Made by a program: the position numbers and the translations under genes. From Candidatus Woesearchaeota archaeon (lineage in GTDB: Archaea > Nanobdellota > Nanobdellia > Woesearchaeales > ARS49), in assembly GCA_017609645.1 (NCBI GenBank), contig JAFCDQ010000001.1, positions 372,001-436,000 of the forward strand: a stretch of DNA of 64,000 nt. Direction: 5' to 3'. Below are positions 8,278 to 15,945 of this stretch, piece by piece. Below the pieces are notes generated by a model. That model worked only from the letters and a program-made list of their open reading frames with translations, made no database searches and was not told the origin of the DNA. The stretch's first letter is position 1. Each line of letters opens with the position of its first letter.

Positions 8278-8613
8278 ATGAAACAAAAAATGAATTTCAT
8301 CAAAAAAATAAAGGAAAAATACAATAATTTGTCTACAAAGGCAAAAAAAGGTATTGCATATGTAGGGATTGGATTCCTTGGTTTATTTGTGACTAGTGGA
8401 ATTTACACAATAGGTCATAATCGCGGAATTCAAGAAACGTTTGATTATGCAAGTGAAAACTCATATAATACTGGATGGATTGAAGGATATACAGAGGGTT
8501 ATATAAAATCCACTTTTGACCCTGGAGTAATTAAAGAGGTTAAAGAACCCACGCATTCTGACAACAAAAAATCTTTAAAGGAATTTTTAGACGAAATGAA
8601 AGAGGAAAAATAA
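8278..8613 (+). CDS. Small single-pass membrane protein, unknown
   Basis: 111 residues: basic N-terminus, one membrane helix (about 26-46), then 'Gly-His-Asn-Arg-Gly...Gly-Trp-Ile-Glu-Gly-Tyr-Thr-Glu-Gly-Tyr' and an acidic/basic tail. The Gly-Trp/Tyr pattern just after the membrane echoes the upstream protein. It is separated by one base from the next gene, so they are co-translated. No family recognised. Confidence 0.5.
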   Translation: MKQKMNFIKKIKEKYNNLSTKAKKGIAYVGIGFLGLFVTSGIYTIGHNRGIQETFDYASENSYNTGWIEGYTEGYIKSTFDPGVIKEVKEPTHSDNKKSLKEFLDEMKEEK

Positions 8614-8614
8614 A

Positions 8615-8902
8615 ATGAAAGAAAATAAAGGAGAAGGAATCTTAAGAAAAACAATCAATTATTTCAAAAATATAGATTGGAAGAAAGTTAAAAGAAATCT
8701 TGCGAAAGCAAGTATGCCAATGCCTGGCCCTTTTAAGTACGTACAAAAAGAATTGTTGTATGGGTGTTCTTTGAAACTTGGTGAAGAATTAAATCAAGAA
8801 GAATATCCAATATTAGCTTACCAAAGATTAGAAGACAAGAATGAAAGCTACTCAGCTTCTGATATTATCAAGAGAGTAAGCGAACTTGAAAAAATAATCT
8901 GA
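8615..8902 (+). CDS. Small soluble protein, unknown
   Basis: 95 residues, basic at the N-terminus with an aromatic 'Phe-Lys-Asn-Ile-Asp-Trp-Lys-Lys' helix, a Met/Pro-rich bend and a charged C-terminal helix. Last of three small genes read together from about 7.7 kb. It shows no signal, no membrane helix and no metal ligands. I do not recognise it. Confidence 0.45.
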   Translation: MKENKGEGILRKTINYFKNIDWKKVKRNLAKASMPMPGPFKYVQKELLYGCSLKLGEELNQEEYPILAYQRLEDKNESYSASDIIKRVSELEKII

Positions 8903-9010
8903 AGATAGTGCACAAAATTATAATTTAAAAGAGAATATGATCTTAGATGCAGTAATTTCCTGTTCTGAGTACAATCAAAACACACAAAAAAGCATCCGAA
9001 CATATTAGGG

Positions 9011-9035
9011 GCTGGCTTAATTGCCAGCTTCTTTT
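9011..9035 (+). terminator. Hairpin followed by T-rich tract
   Basis: GCTGGC (9011-9016) and GCCAGC (9023-9028) pair perfectly around TTAATT, then CTTCTTTT follows. It could end transcription of the three small genes. It also sits 17 bases before the surE start, so it could instead be a 5' leader hairpin. Confidence 0.5.
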
Positions 9036-9045
9036 ATAATCAAAA

Positions 9046-9777
9046 ATGAAAGAAAAACCATTAATCTTGATAACAAATGATGATGGATATACATCAAAAG
9101 GAATCATTGAATTAGCGAAAGCAGCAAAACAATATGGAGATGTAGTAATTGCAGCTCCAAAGTATGAGCAGTCAAGCACTGGAAGAGGACTAACAAGGAA
9201 AAAACCAATAAGTGTGGAAGAGATTAAAGAAGAGGTTGTTAGAACATACGCAATAGATGCTACTCCTGCAACATGTGTGGTAATTGCTTTAAATGCTGGT
9301 TTGCTCTATAAAAAACCTGATTTAGTGCTTTCTGGAATAAACAATGGAGAGAATCTTTCATCTTGTATAACCTTAAGCGGCACCATAGGGGCAGCTATAG
9401 AAGCAGCAAGTTATGATATTCCTGCAATAGCTTTTTCATTACAAAGACCAAAAGACCTGCCTGGAGCAGAAGTATGTTTTGAAGATGCTGCAAAAATCGC
9501 CTCGAAGTTTATTAAACAATTGTTAAATCAAGATATAGATGCTTGTTTATTGAATATTAATATACCTTATGAAGCAGATATTAATACATCTGCAATCTAT
9601 GGGGAAATAAGCAACCATAAACATTATCCCACAAAAGTTAGTACAAGAAATGGGAATTATTTTGTTGATTTAGCTAAAAGCTATGAAATGATTGTAAAAG
9701 ATTCTGATGCAGATATTGTTTTGAATAAACGACGCATATCAATCACACCTTTAGACTATCTAATTGGGAAGAATTAG
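9046..9777 (+). CDS. surE: 5'/3'-nucleotidase SurE
   Basis: 243 residues, normal for the family. SurE removes phosphate from nucleoside monophosphates. The metal-binding start Ile-Thr-Asn-Asp-Asp-Gly-Tyr (about 7-13) and Ser-Gly-Ile-Asn-Asn-Gly-Glu-Asn (about 98-105) are intact, as is the Ser/Thr-rich segment near 45. The next gene has its own TATA box, so surE ends its transcript. Confidence 0.92.
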   Translation: MKEKPLILITNDDGYTSKGIIELAKAAKQYGDVVIAAPKYEQSSTGRGLTRKKPISVEEIKEEVVRTYAIDATPATCVVIALNAGLLYKKPDLVLSGINNGENLSSCITLSGTIGAAIEAASYDIPAIAFSLQRPKDLPGAEVCFEDAAKIASKFIKQLLNQDIDACLLNINIPYEADINTSAIYGEISNHKHYPTKVSTRNGNYFVDLAKSYEMIVKDSDADIVLNKRRISITPLDYLIGKN

Positions 9778-9809
9778 ACACTATCGGATAGTAGTGAAAA
9801 ACAGAAAGA

Positions 9810-9818
9810 TTTATAAAG
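9810..9818 (+). promoter_or_regulatory. TATA box for the 9843 gene
   Basis: TTTATAAAG is centred about 29 bases before ATG 9843 with no ribosome-binding site between, consistent with a leaderless message. Confidence 0.55.
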
Positions 9819-9842
9819 AAAGCCTGCCTAAAGAACAGTATA

Positions 9843-11639
9843 ATGGCTGACATAGAAGATTTTATTGGAAACATCAGTAGAGGTAAAGGTATAGTTATTT
9901 GCCCTAAAAAAAGAGAGGAGCAAGAGAGAGAAAGGCAAGAACTTAAAGAATTAATTATATGTGATTCTATTTGGAGAGATCGTACTTTCTCTGCAAAGAA
10001 TAAAGAAGGTGAAATCACTACATTTCTAAAACTTGTTGATGAAAATGAAAAAAAAGGTTTTGGAATAAATCAAGCTCTTTATTCTTTAGATATTCAACCT
10101 GCCAAACCAAATGCTTTTTTTCAATATGATAATAAATATTTGATGAAACTAGCACATTTAGGGAGTTTTAAACCACTTTCTAAATTTACAAAAAAGGAAA
10201 TTACAAATGAAAAATTAAGTGAATTAGCTAAATTTCTTGCAAAAACACATATTAAACTTTACAAGACATTTAAACCAGGAAGTGAACATTGTTCAAGAAA
10301 AGAAGAATTATTTGAAAAATTTGATCATGTACGAACTGTAAGAGAGAGATTAGGTCTATTAAAACCTAAAACAGACAAACTTCAACGTTTAAGCGGAATG
10401 ATAGGGCAAATTGGAGAGCGTCTTTATACAGGAGATTGGTCAAAACAATTTATAGTTCATGGTGATGGCTGGGCAGATAATGTAGTTTATCATAATGGTG
10501 AATGGAACTTTATAGATTGGGATCAATCAGGAATAGGAGCACCAACAATAGATTTAGCAAGATTTGTAATAGAGCTGCAAAGATTTGGCATATCTCAAGA
10601 TGATTTTATGGAAAAATATTACCAAGCGTTACCTGAAGACGAACTTGGGGATGTTGCAGAAGGTTGTAACAGATTTTTATCAAGTAGTATTGCATTTGTA
10701 GGACTACATAGATTTACTTCACACAGTATCTTAGCTTCAGAAGAGAAAAACGAGTCAAAACAAAAAGAGCAGATGGCTGGAGCTTTAAGACATATTTATG
10801 CACTTAAACAAGAAGATCCTAAACTTTTAGAAAGCATTGTTAAAAATCTTAAAAAAAATCCAGACTTGCCTAAGAAATCTGGAGAATTTATGCTAGAACT
10901 TATGGAAGCTGTGAATGAAAAAGATGTTAAGATTGAAGAAACTCCAAAATCAGAGGCAGTGATTGAAGTAAATTATTCTAAAAATACCGCGGATAAACTA
11001 GAAAATTCTAATAAAAAAGTTTCAATATTTTCAGGAGTAAAAAACAGAGCAGGAAAAGTTGCAGCAGCAATACTTGCATTTTTTGGAATAGCATCATGTT
11101 ATGTATCTTGCGCCGGACTAACTTTGATGAACCCATGTGTTACGACAAATACGATTATGAATCACACTGCTCCAGAAAGGAGTTCTTCCGCACCGTCATT
11201 AACTGAAGAAGTAAAATCAAATTCAATTATATTTAAATATCCAGAAGCACAACTATTAGAATATAGCTTAAATGAAATAGTTACAAATGCCAGAGAAGTA
11301 GTCAACGTAAATGACACTTTCTATGACAAACCAAGGACAGAATTAGAAAGAGAAATAGTCACTTATTTCGCAGATATGAATATAGAAAAAGAACAAGCAA
11401 GCAAATATTTCAAAGTGCTTGAAGAAGAAAAAGTATTAGAAGAATTTTATCAGATAAAAGATATAATCAGATTAGAATTAAAAGACACATATGATTTAAC
11501 TTTGCACAGTTTTATGCAGAAAGGATACTTAGAAGATTCAAATGGAAAAGAGTTCAAAGCGTACGACGAAATAAAACAATACGTTGACGAATTATTTGGA
11601 GATTACTTAGCAAAGAAGTTAAAAGACGAAAAACAATGA
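9843..11639 (+). CDS. APH-like kinase domain fused to a membrane anchor and outer helical domain
   Basis: 598 residues. The middle of the N-terminal half (about 200-235) has a phosphotransferase core like aminoglycoside/choline kinases: His-Gly-Asp-x-x-x-x-Asn (catalytic Asp, metal Asn) then Ile-Asp-Trp-Asp (the DFG-like metal site). The nucleotide-binding N-lobe is poorly conserved. A membrane helix (about 403-425, ending in Cys-rich Ala/Gly) follows, then a charged helical domain of about 170 residues that would face outward. I know no named family with this order. The substrate is unknown; a small molecule or membrane-linked sugar is possible. The gene is leaderless and its stop abuts the converging phoU-like gene. 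Confidence 0.65.
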   Translation: MADIEDFIGNISRGKGIVICPKKREEQERERQELKELIICDSIWRDRTFSAKNKEGEITTFLKLVDENEKKGFGINQALYSLDIQPAKPNAFFQYDNKYLMKLAHLGSFKPLSKFTKKEITNEKLSELAKFLAKTHIKLYKTFKPGSEHCSRKEELFEKFDHVRTVRERLGLLKPKTDKLQRLSGMIGQIGERLYTGDWSKQFIVHGDGWADNVVYHNGEWNFIDWDQSGIGAPTIDLARFVIELQRFGISQDDFMEKYYQALPEDELGDVAEGCNRFLSSSIAFVGLHRFTSHSILASEEKNESKQKEQMAGALRHIYALKQEDPKLLESIVKNLKKNPDLPKKSGEFMLELMEAVNEKDVKIEETPKSEAVIEVNYSKNTADKLENSNKKVSIFSGVKNRAGKVAAAILAFFGIASCYVSCAGLTLMNPCVTTNTIMNHTAPERSSSAPSLTEEVKSNSIIFKYPEAQLLEYSLNEIVTNAREVVNVNDTFYDKPRTELEREIVTYFADMNIEKEQASKYFKVLEEEKVLEEFYQIKDIIRLELKDTYDLTLHSFMQKGYLEDSNGKEFKAYDEIKQYVDELFGDYLAKKLKDEKQ

Positions 11640-12554
11640 TTATTTTGCTTTTTCTAATGCAATAACCCCTGAAGCAGGAGCTCCAAGAAGATAAAGTGTC
11701 CTTTCAAGTTTAGAAAGTTCACATAAAGTAAAATTCAAGTTTCCAGACGATTTTTCAAGGAGAGAATTTATTAATTTAAGTGCTTTACTGCATAAATTGT
11801 TGTAAATATGAATTTTTTGAATGTCTTTTTTGAATATGGCATCATAGAGTGTATCAAATGCTTTTTTGAAATATTTCATAATAGAGATTAAAGCTTCGCT
11901 AATCTTTGTTTTAGACATTGTTTTATAGATATCAAGCAAGACACCATTACTATAATGAAGTTGGGATATAAGCAAATAATGAGAATGAAAAGACGGTTCA
12001 AATTTCTCACATTTAACTAAAACACGCCTGCAAAAATCAGCAAAACGCCTTATCCTGTTATTTACATCTTCTATTAAAGCAAGATTTTCAAATTTTTTGC
12101 TTTTCATATCATTCAAAATAATATTAAACATCTCTATAATAAGGAAGAAAATCTTTTTTCTCAAAAGTTCAAATTGACCTTCTTCAATCGGAGTTATCTG
12201 TTTAGCAACACAGCTATTTTTTGATTCTTTTACGATTTCAAAACCAATCATTAAATCAATATGTTTTGAAATAAGAGGCAGAACTGAAGAGTTATTGAAT
12301 TTTATATTAATCTCATCAAAACCCGCCTTATAGCAGTTACCCAAAATATTTCTAAGGCTCCTTTCTTCAGCATCAACAAGATGAACAAAAATCTTATTCT
12401 CTTTTGCAACAGTTTCTGGAACTAATTCAATGATATTACCTCTGTCTTTTATGGTCATCTTGCTTCCAGACTTGAGTTTATTCTTTTCAATCCACTTCTT
12501 AGGAAGACTTATCATCAAAGTCGAAGGACCATGTCTTACGAGTTTTCTTTCCAT
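11640..12554 (-). CDS. PhoU-domain regulator with N-terminal AbrB-type DNA-binding domain
   Basis: 304 residues. The first 50 form a SpoVT/AbrB swapped-hairpin domain (Pro-Ser-Thr-Leu-Met-Ile-Ser-Leu-Pro-Lys-Lys-Trp near 10-21). The rest is helical with PhoU-like repeats. Archaeal proteins of this type are annotated as phosphate-uptake regulators and may sense metals or phosphate while binding DNA. No Pst transport genes are nearby. ABCE1 lies upstream on the same strand with a 69-base AT-rich gap. Confidence 0.75.
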   Translation of the reverse strand: MERKLVRHGPSTLMISLPKKWIEKNKLKSGSKMTIKDRGNIIELVPETVAKENKIFVHLVDAEERSLRNILGNCYKAGFDEINIKFNNSSVLPLISKHIDLMIGFEIVKESKNSCVAKQITPIEEGQFELLRKKIFFLIIEMFNIILNDMKSKKFENLALIEDVNNRIRRFADFCRRVLVKCEKFEPSFHSHYLLISQLHYSNGVLLDIYKTMSKTKISEALISIMKYFKKAFDTLYDAIFKKDIQKIHIYNNLCSKALKLINSLLEKSSGNLNFTLCELSKLERTLYLLGAPASGVIALEKAK

Positions 12555-12623
12555 AGAAAATGTTAAAATTTAGAATTATTTAAAGTTTTTGGAAATGTAA
12601 ATAATTATAAAAAGTGTAAATAA

Positions 12624-14375
12624 TCAAGCATATAACTTGCCTTCTTGTTTTTGCTCTCTATCTAACCTAGAACCAGGCTTATTAATACGAGGACGATTGC
12701 TTTCTTTATCTCTTCTCAAAGTAATATTAAGTTTTGTAAGAAAATGATTCATACCTTCCTGCATCTTAAAAGGACCTTTAGCCTCACCATGTTTAGCAGG
12801 AACACCATCGAAAACCATCAACTTATCAGACAAATAATCAACAAACATCAAATCATGATCAACAACAAGCACACTAGCATCTCTTTCCTCCGCAACTTCA
12901 CGAATAATTTTAGCGACTAACAGTCTTTGCTCAACATCAAGATAAGCAGAAGGTTCGTCCAGCAAGAAAATATCAGCATCCTTACTTAAAGCATGAGCAA
13001 TCGCAACTCTCTGCAATTCACCGCCTGAGAGCTCACTTAATTTTTGTGTAAGCAAAGGATGCAATTCTAATGGACGAAATAAATGATCAAAATGCTTCAT
13101 AGCATCTTTTAACAATTCTCCGACTATTTGATCACTTTCACTATCTAAATACTGAGGCTTATAAGAAACCTTAATCTTATCAGACAGCATGCCTTCTTCT
13201 TCATCAAGAATGCCTGCCAAAATCTTAACAAAACTAGTTTTACCAATACCATTCTCACCAACAATACCAATAGATTCCTGTACGCCAATCTCCCCTTTAT
13301 TTGCAATTACAGTAAAATCTCCTAATGTTTTCTTGATGCCTTCCCATGAAACTAAAGGACGAAATTCAACATCCCTAAATTCTCGTCTTGCAATAAAAGA
13401 AATCTCATGATCTCTAAAACGCATATTCTCGTCCTTAATATAACCAGACAAATAAACATTAATAGCAGTCCTTGTAGTCTTAGGCAAACTAACCACTCCA
13501 AATGCACCTTCCTCGCCATACATAATATGCACAAGATCAGTCATATAATCCAAAATAACTAAATCATGCTCAATAACCATCACAGCAGTATCTTCATTAG
13601 CAAGACTTTGAATAAATTTACTGACGAGAATTCTCTGTTTAATATCTAAATAAGAACTAGGTTCATCGAAAAAATAAACATTAGCTTTTTTCAACACAGT
13701 AGCTGCAATAGCAACTCTTTGCAATTCACCGCCGCTAATATGCGAAATATCTCTCTTTAAAACAGCCCCTAAAGAAAGTTTCTCGACAATTTCTTTGAAC
13801 TTTCCTGTTTCATCAACTTTCTTCAACAAACTTTCAACAGTTCCTTTATAGTTCTTAGGAATCAAATCAACTTGCTGAGGTTTATAAGAAACAACAATCT
13901 TGCCGTCTCTTAATGATTCAAAAAACCTCTGCGCTTCATGACCTTTAAAAAACTGAACAAGCTCGTCATAAGAAACAGACTCGTCCTTGCCAAGATTAGG
14001 CTTAATAATACCTGCAAGAATTTTAACAGCAGTAGACTTGCCAATACCATTTCTTCCAAGAATGCCAACAACTTTTCCAAAAATTGGAGTTGGTAAACTG
14101 TAAAGATGAAAACCATTCATACCAAAACGATGAATCGGCTTGTCCAAAGCCGCAGGCAAATTAACAATACTAATAGCATCAAAAGGACACCTATTTGGAC
14201 AGACACCGCATCCAGTACATAATTTCTCGTCAATCTTGGCTTTAGAAGTTAAAGGATCTTTAGTAATGCAGTCTTTTTGCTGCATATTAACAGGGCAAAG
14301 CCTAGCACAAAGATACTCTCCACAGCCAACAGGATTACACCTGTCTTTCCTGACGATAGCGATTCTATTAGTCAT
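12624..14375 (-). CDS. ABCE1/Rli1 ribosome-recycling ATPase
   Basis: 583 residues. ABCE1 splits the ribosome after termination. The N-terminus holds eight Cys in two ferredoxin-like clusters (residues 13-64, including Cys-Thr-Gly-Cys-Gly-Val-Cys). Two ATPase halves follow, each with Walker A (Gly-Arg-Asn-Gly-Ile-Gly-Lys-Ser and Gly-Glu-Asn-Gly-Ile-Gly-Lys-Thr), signature Ser-Gly-Gly-Glu-Leu-Gln-Arg and a Walker B ending Asp-Glu-Pro-Ser. All catalytic parts are intact. A TTTAAAG element lies about 30 bases upstream of the start on the minus strand. Universal in archaea. Confidence 0.97.
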   Translation of the reverse strand: MTNRIAIVRKDRCNPVGCGEYLCARLCPVNMQQKDCITKDPLTSKAKIDEKLCTGCGVCPNRCPFDAISIVNLPAALDKPIHRFGMNGFHLYSLPTPIFGKVVGILGRNGIGKSTAVKILAGIIKPNLGKDESVSYDELVQFFKGHEAQRFFESLRDGKIVVSYKPQQVDLIPKNYKGTVESLLKKVDETGKFKEIVEKLSLGAVLKRDISHISGGELQRVAIAATVLKKANVYFFDEPSSYLDIKQRILVSKFIQSLANEDTAVMVIEHDLVILDYMTDLVHIMYGEEGAFGVVSLPKTTRTAINVYLSGYIKDENMRFRDHEISFIARREFRDVEFRPLVSWEGIKKTLGDFTVIANKGEIGVQESIGIVGENGIGKTSFVKILAGILDEEEGMLSDKIKVSYKPQYLDSESDQIVGELLKDAMKHFDHLFRPLELHPLLTQKLSELSGGELQRVAIAHALSKDADIFLLDEPSAYLDVEQRLLVAKIIREVAEERDASVLVVDHDLMFVDYLSDKLMVFDGVPAKHGEAKGPFKMQEGMNHFLTKLNITLRRDKESNRPRINKPGSRLDREQKQEGKLYA

Positions 14376-14480
14376 AGTAATTGTGAGCTAACAGAGCTTT
14401 AAAAAATTTTGTAAAAAATCTTATTTTAAAAAATTAAATTTAATTTTGCCTAACTATATTTTTAGCGCTTTAGTAGATAG

Positions 14481-14490
14481 ATTTATAAAA
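14481..14490 (+). promoter_or_regulatory. TATA box deciding the Nudix gene start
   Basis: ATTTATAAAA is centred about 27 bases before ATG 14512. An in-frame ATG at 14446 lies upstream of this element and would not be transcribed from it, so 14512 is preferred. Confidence 0.6.
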
Positions 14491-14511
14491 ATTAGCATTA
14501 TTCTCAAAAAT

Positions 14512-14892
14512 ATGATTGAGTTTACAGCAGGAATAATGATAAAAAATAAGAAAGTGCTTCTTTTATGTAGATCAGAGTATGAGGATGAAATTGGTAAGTG
14601 GAATCCGCCTAATGAAACTATTGAAGAAAACGAAGATCCTTCTGCTGCTGTAATAAGAGGAGTTAAAGAAGAAACTAATTTGGATTATAAAATTGATAAA
14701 TTATTGTTTGAACATATTTTTAATAATAAAAAAACAAATGTTTATTTAGGCACTGTTTCTGGGGAACTAAAAATAGATAAAAGAGAATCTTCTGCATATG
14801 GTTGGTTTTCATATGAAGATGCCAAAGAATTAGAGTATGCTTTTGGTTATGATAAGTTAATTGAAAGGTTACATGAATTGGAACTTTTTTAA
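14512..14892 (+). CDS. Nudix-family protein with altered Nudix box
   Basis: 126 residues from the promoter-supported ATG. Nudix enzymes hydrolyse nucleoside diphosphates linked to another group. The fold pattern is recognisable, but the box deviates: the usual Gly-Gly before the first Glu is Pro-Asn, and the Arg-Glu-x-x-Glu-Glu core reads Arg-Gly-Val-Lys-Glu-Glu-Thr-Asn, losing the first Glu. The last two metal-binding Glu are kept. Activity may be changed or lost. The first repeat locus begins 20 bases after its stop. Confidence 0.75.
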   Translation: MIEFTAGIMIKNKKVLLLCRSEYEDEIGKWNPPNETIEENEDPSAAVIRGVKEETNLDYKIDKLLFEHIFNNKKTNVYLGTVSGELKIDKRESSAYGWFSYEDAKELEYAFGYDKLIERLHELELF

Positions 14893-14912
14893 CTTTGCAA
14901 AGTTTATTGAAA

Positions 14913-14985
14913 ATATAGTTGCCAAGGGCAAGTATTAATGTCGTTGTGTTTATTGAAAATAGGCGCAAGGCGCGTATTAATGTTG
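14913..14985 (+). repeat. Covarying hairpin repeat, locus 1 (two copies)
   Basis: Copy a, 14913-14943: ATATAG, arm TTGC, CAAGG, arm GCAA, GTATTAATG, TCG. Copy b, 14957-14985: AAATAG, arm GCG, CAAGG, arm CGC, GTATTAATG, TTG. Copies start 44 bases apart and each is preceded by TTTATTGAAAAT. The arms differ in sequence but are exactly complementary within each copy, giving a stem closed by C-G with AAG as the loop. The same unit occurs at 45.1 and 51.3 kb. Confidence 0.85.
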
Positions 14986-15033
14986 CAATAAAAAAGAGTT
15001 ACATTTAAAAAAACATAGACCTCATCCCCCTTT

Positions 15034-15189
15034 ATGAAGTGCGAAATATGTAAGAAGAAAATAGCAGAAATGTTTCTAGGAAAGATAAAAGGAACTATAA
15101 TTAAAGATGCTAAAGGGAAGAAACATTACATCTGCTTTGAATGCCAAAAAAATATGGGCAGTAAAGAGAAAATATTAGAGAAACTTTAA
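15034..15189 (+). CDS. 51-residue zinc-ribbon microprotein
   Basis: Begins at ATG 15034 with a TATA-like ATTTAAAAAA about 28 bases upstream, so the gene is real though short. Cys-Glu-Ile-Cys at residues 3-6 and Cys-Phe-Glu-Cys at 34-37 make one four-Cys zinc site around a basic strand region. Such tiny Zn proteins in archaea often bind RNA or the ribosome; here the role is unknown. It is followed 29 bases later by tRNA-Thr. Confidence 0.75.
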   Translation: MKCEICKKKIAEMFLGKIKGTIIKDAKGKKHYICFECQKNMGSKEKILEKL

Positions 15190-15218
15190 ATAACAAACAT
15201 TTAAAATACTTCTAAACC

Positions 15219-15317
15219 GCCTCTGTAGCTCAGTCGTAGAGCAGCTGCCTCGTAAAGCTTAAATACTATTAAGCTGATGAAAGCAGCAGGTCGGGAGTTC
15301 AAATCTCTCCAGAGGCT
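15219..15317 (+). tRNA. tRNA-Thr(CGT) with 27-nt intron
   Basis: Acceptor GCCTCTG/CAGAGGC, D stem GCTC/GAGC, anticodon stem GCTGC/GCAGC, T arm GGGAG-TTCAAAT-CTCTC and discriminator T at 15317 as in archaeal Thr tRNAs. The loop CTCGTA (15249-15254) gives anticodon CGT. The intron at 37/38 covers 15255-15281 and folds as AGCTTAA/TTAAGCT. A TATA-like ATTTAAAATA lies about 18 bases upstream. Confidence 0.92.
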
Positions 15318-15359
15318 TTTCCTGGCTTTAGCCCAGGTGATAATCTCTCGAGAGGGTTT
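15302..15359 (+). repeat. Partial duplication of the tRNA-Thr 3' end
   Basis: The 18 bases at 15302-15319 (end of the tRNA and its trailer) recur at 15342-15359 with 16 matches. Between them is a hairpin CCTGG/CCAGG. The second copy makes the palindrome CTCTCGAGAG. It could be a terminator/leader structure for the next gene or a scar from integration or recombination at the tRNA end. Confidence 0.6.
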
Positions 15360-15372
15360 AAGGTGAAACAAA

Positions 15373-15945
15373 ATGAAAATTGAAAAAAAAACATTAATGG
15401 GATTATTTATCGCATTTATCATGATATTTAGTGTTTTCGGAGTATTATTCTACGGTTTTAATCAGCAAACAGAAGAAAGAGTACAAGACTATAAAGGACA
15501 AAAATTTGTTTATAGAAAAGATTTTGTAACAGAAATAGATGGAGAAAAAGCGCATTTTGTCATATTTCCTGCAGAACTAGAAAACATAAAACTAGACGAT
15601 AAATCAAAACAACTGCTTAAAGAATATGCATTCACAGTAACTTATGACCCTCAAAGCGAATTAGCTTCAGACATGGCAACAGCACAATACAAATTATTTG
15701 AAGAACGATTAAAACCATTCAAAAAATACGTGCAAAGAGCACTAACCGACAGCCAATCCACAGGGCTCGCAGAAATAACATGCCAAAATGCAACAAGCCA
15801 AAATCCAGTGATAATGCTTGAATATGGAAACGAGACAACCATAACTTCAGAAGGAGACTGTATAATTGCAAAAGGCGATTCAACAATGGGAATATATGAA
15901 GTAAGCGACAGACTAGTGTATCAAATGCTAGGGGTGATGCAGTGA
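15373..15945 (+). CDS. Membrane-anchored extracytoplasmic protein, paralogue of the next gene
   Basis: 190 residues, AGGTG ribosome-binding site. One membrane helix (about 9-28) anchors a soluble outer domain with two Cys (near 137 and 164) that could form a disulfide. The last 50 residues align loosely with the next protein: Ile-Thr-Cys...Asn-Pro-Val-Ile...Gly-Asp-Cys-Ile...Ser-Asp-Arg-Leu-Val-Tyr...Gly-Val. The stop overlaps the next start as GTGA. Family not recognised. Confidence 0.6.
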   Translation: MKIEKKTLMGLFIAFIMIFSVFGVLFYGFNQQTEERVQDYKGQKFVYRKDFVTEIDGEKAHFVIFPAELENIKLDDKSKQLLKEYAFTVTYDPQSELASDMATAQYKLFEERLKPFKKYVQRALTDSQSTGLAEITCQNATSQNPVIMLEYGNETTITSEGDCIIAKGDSTMGIYEVSDRLVYQMLGVMQ

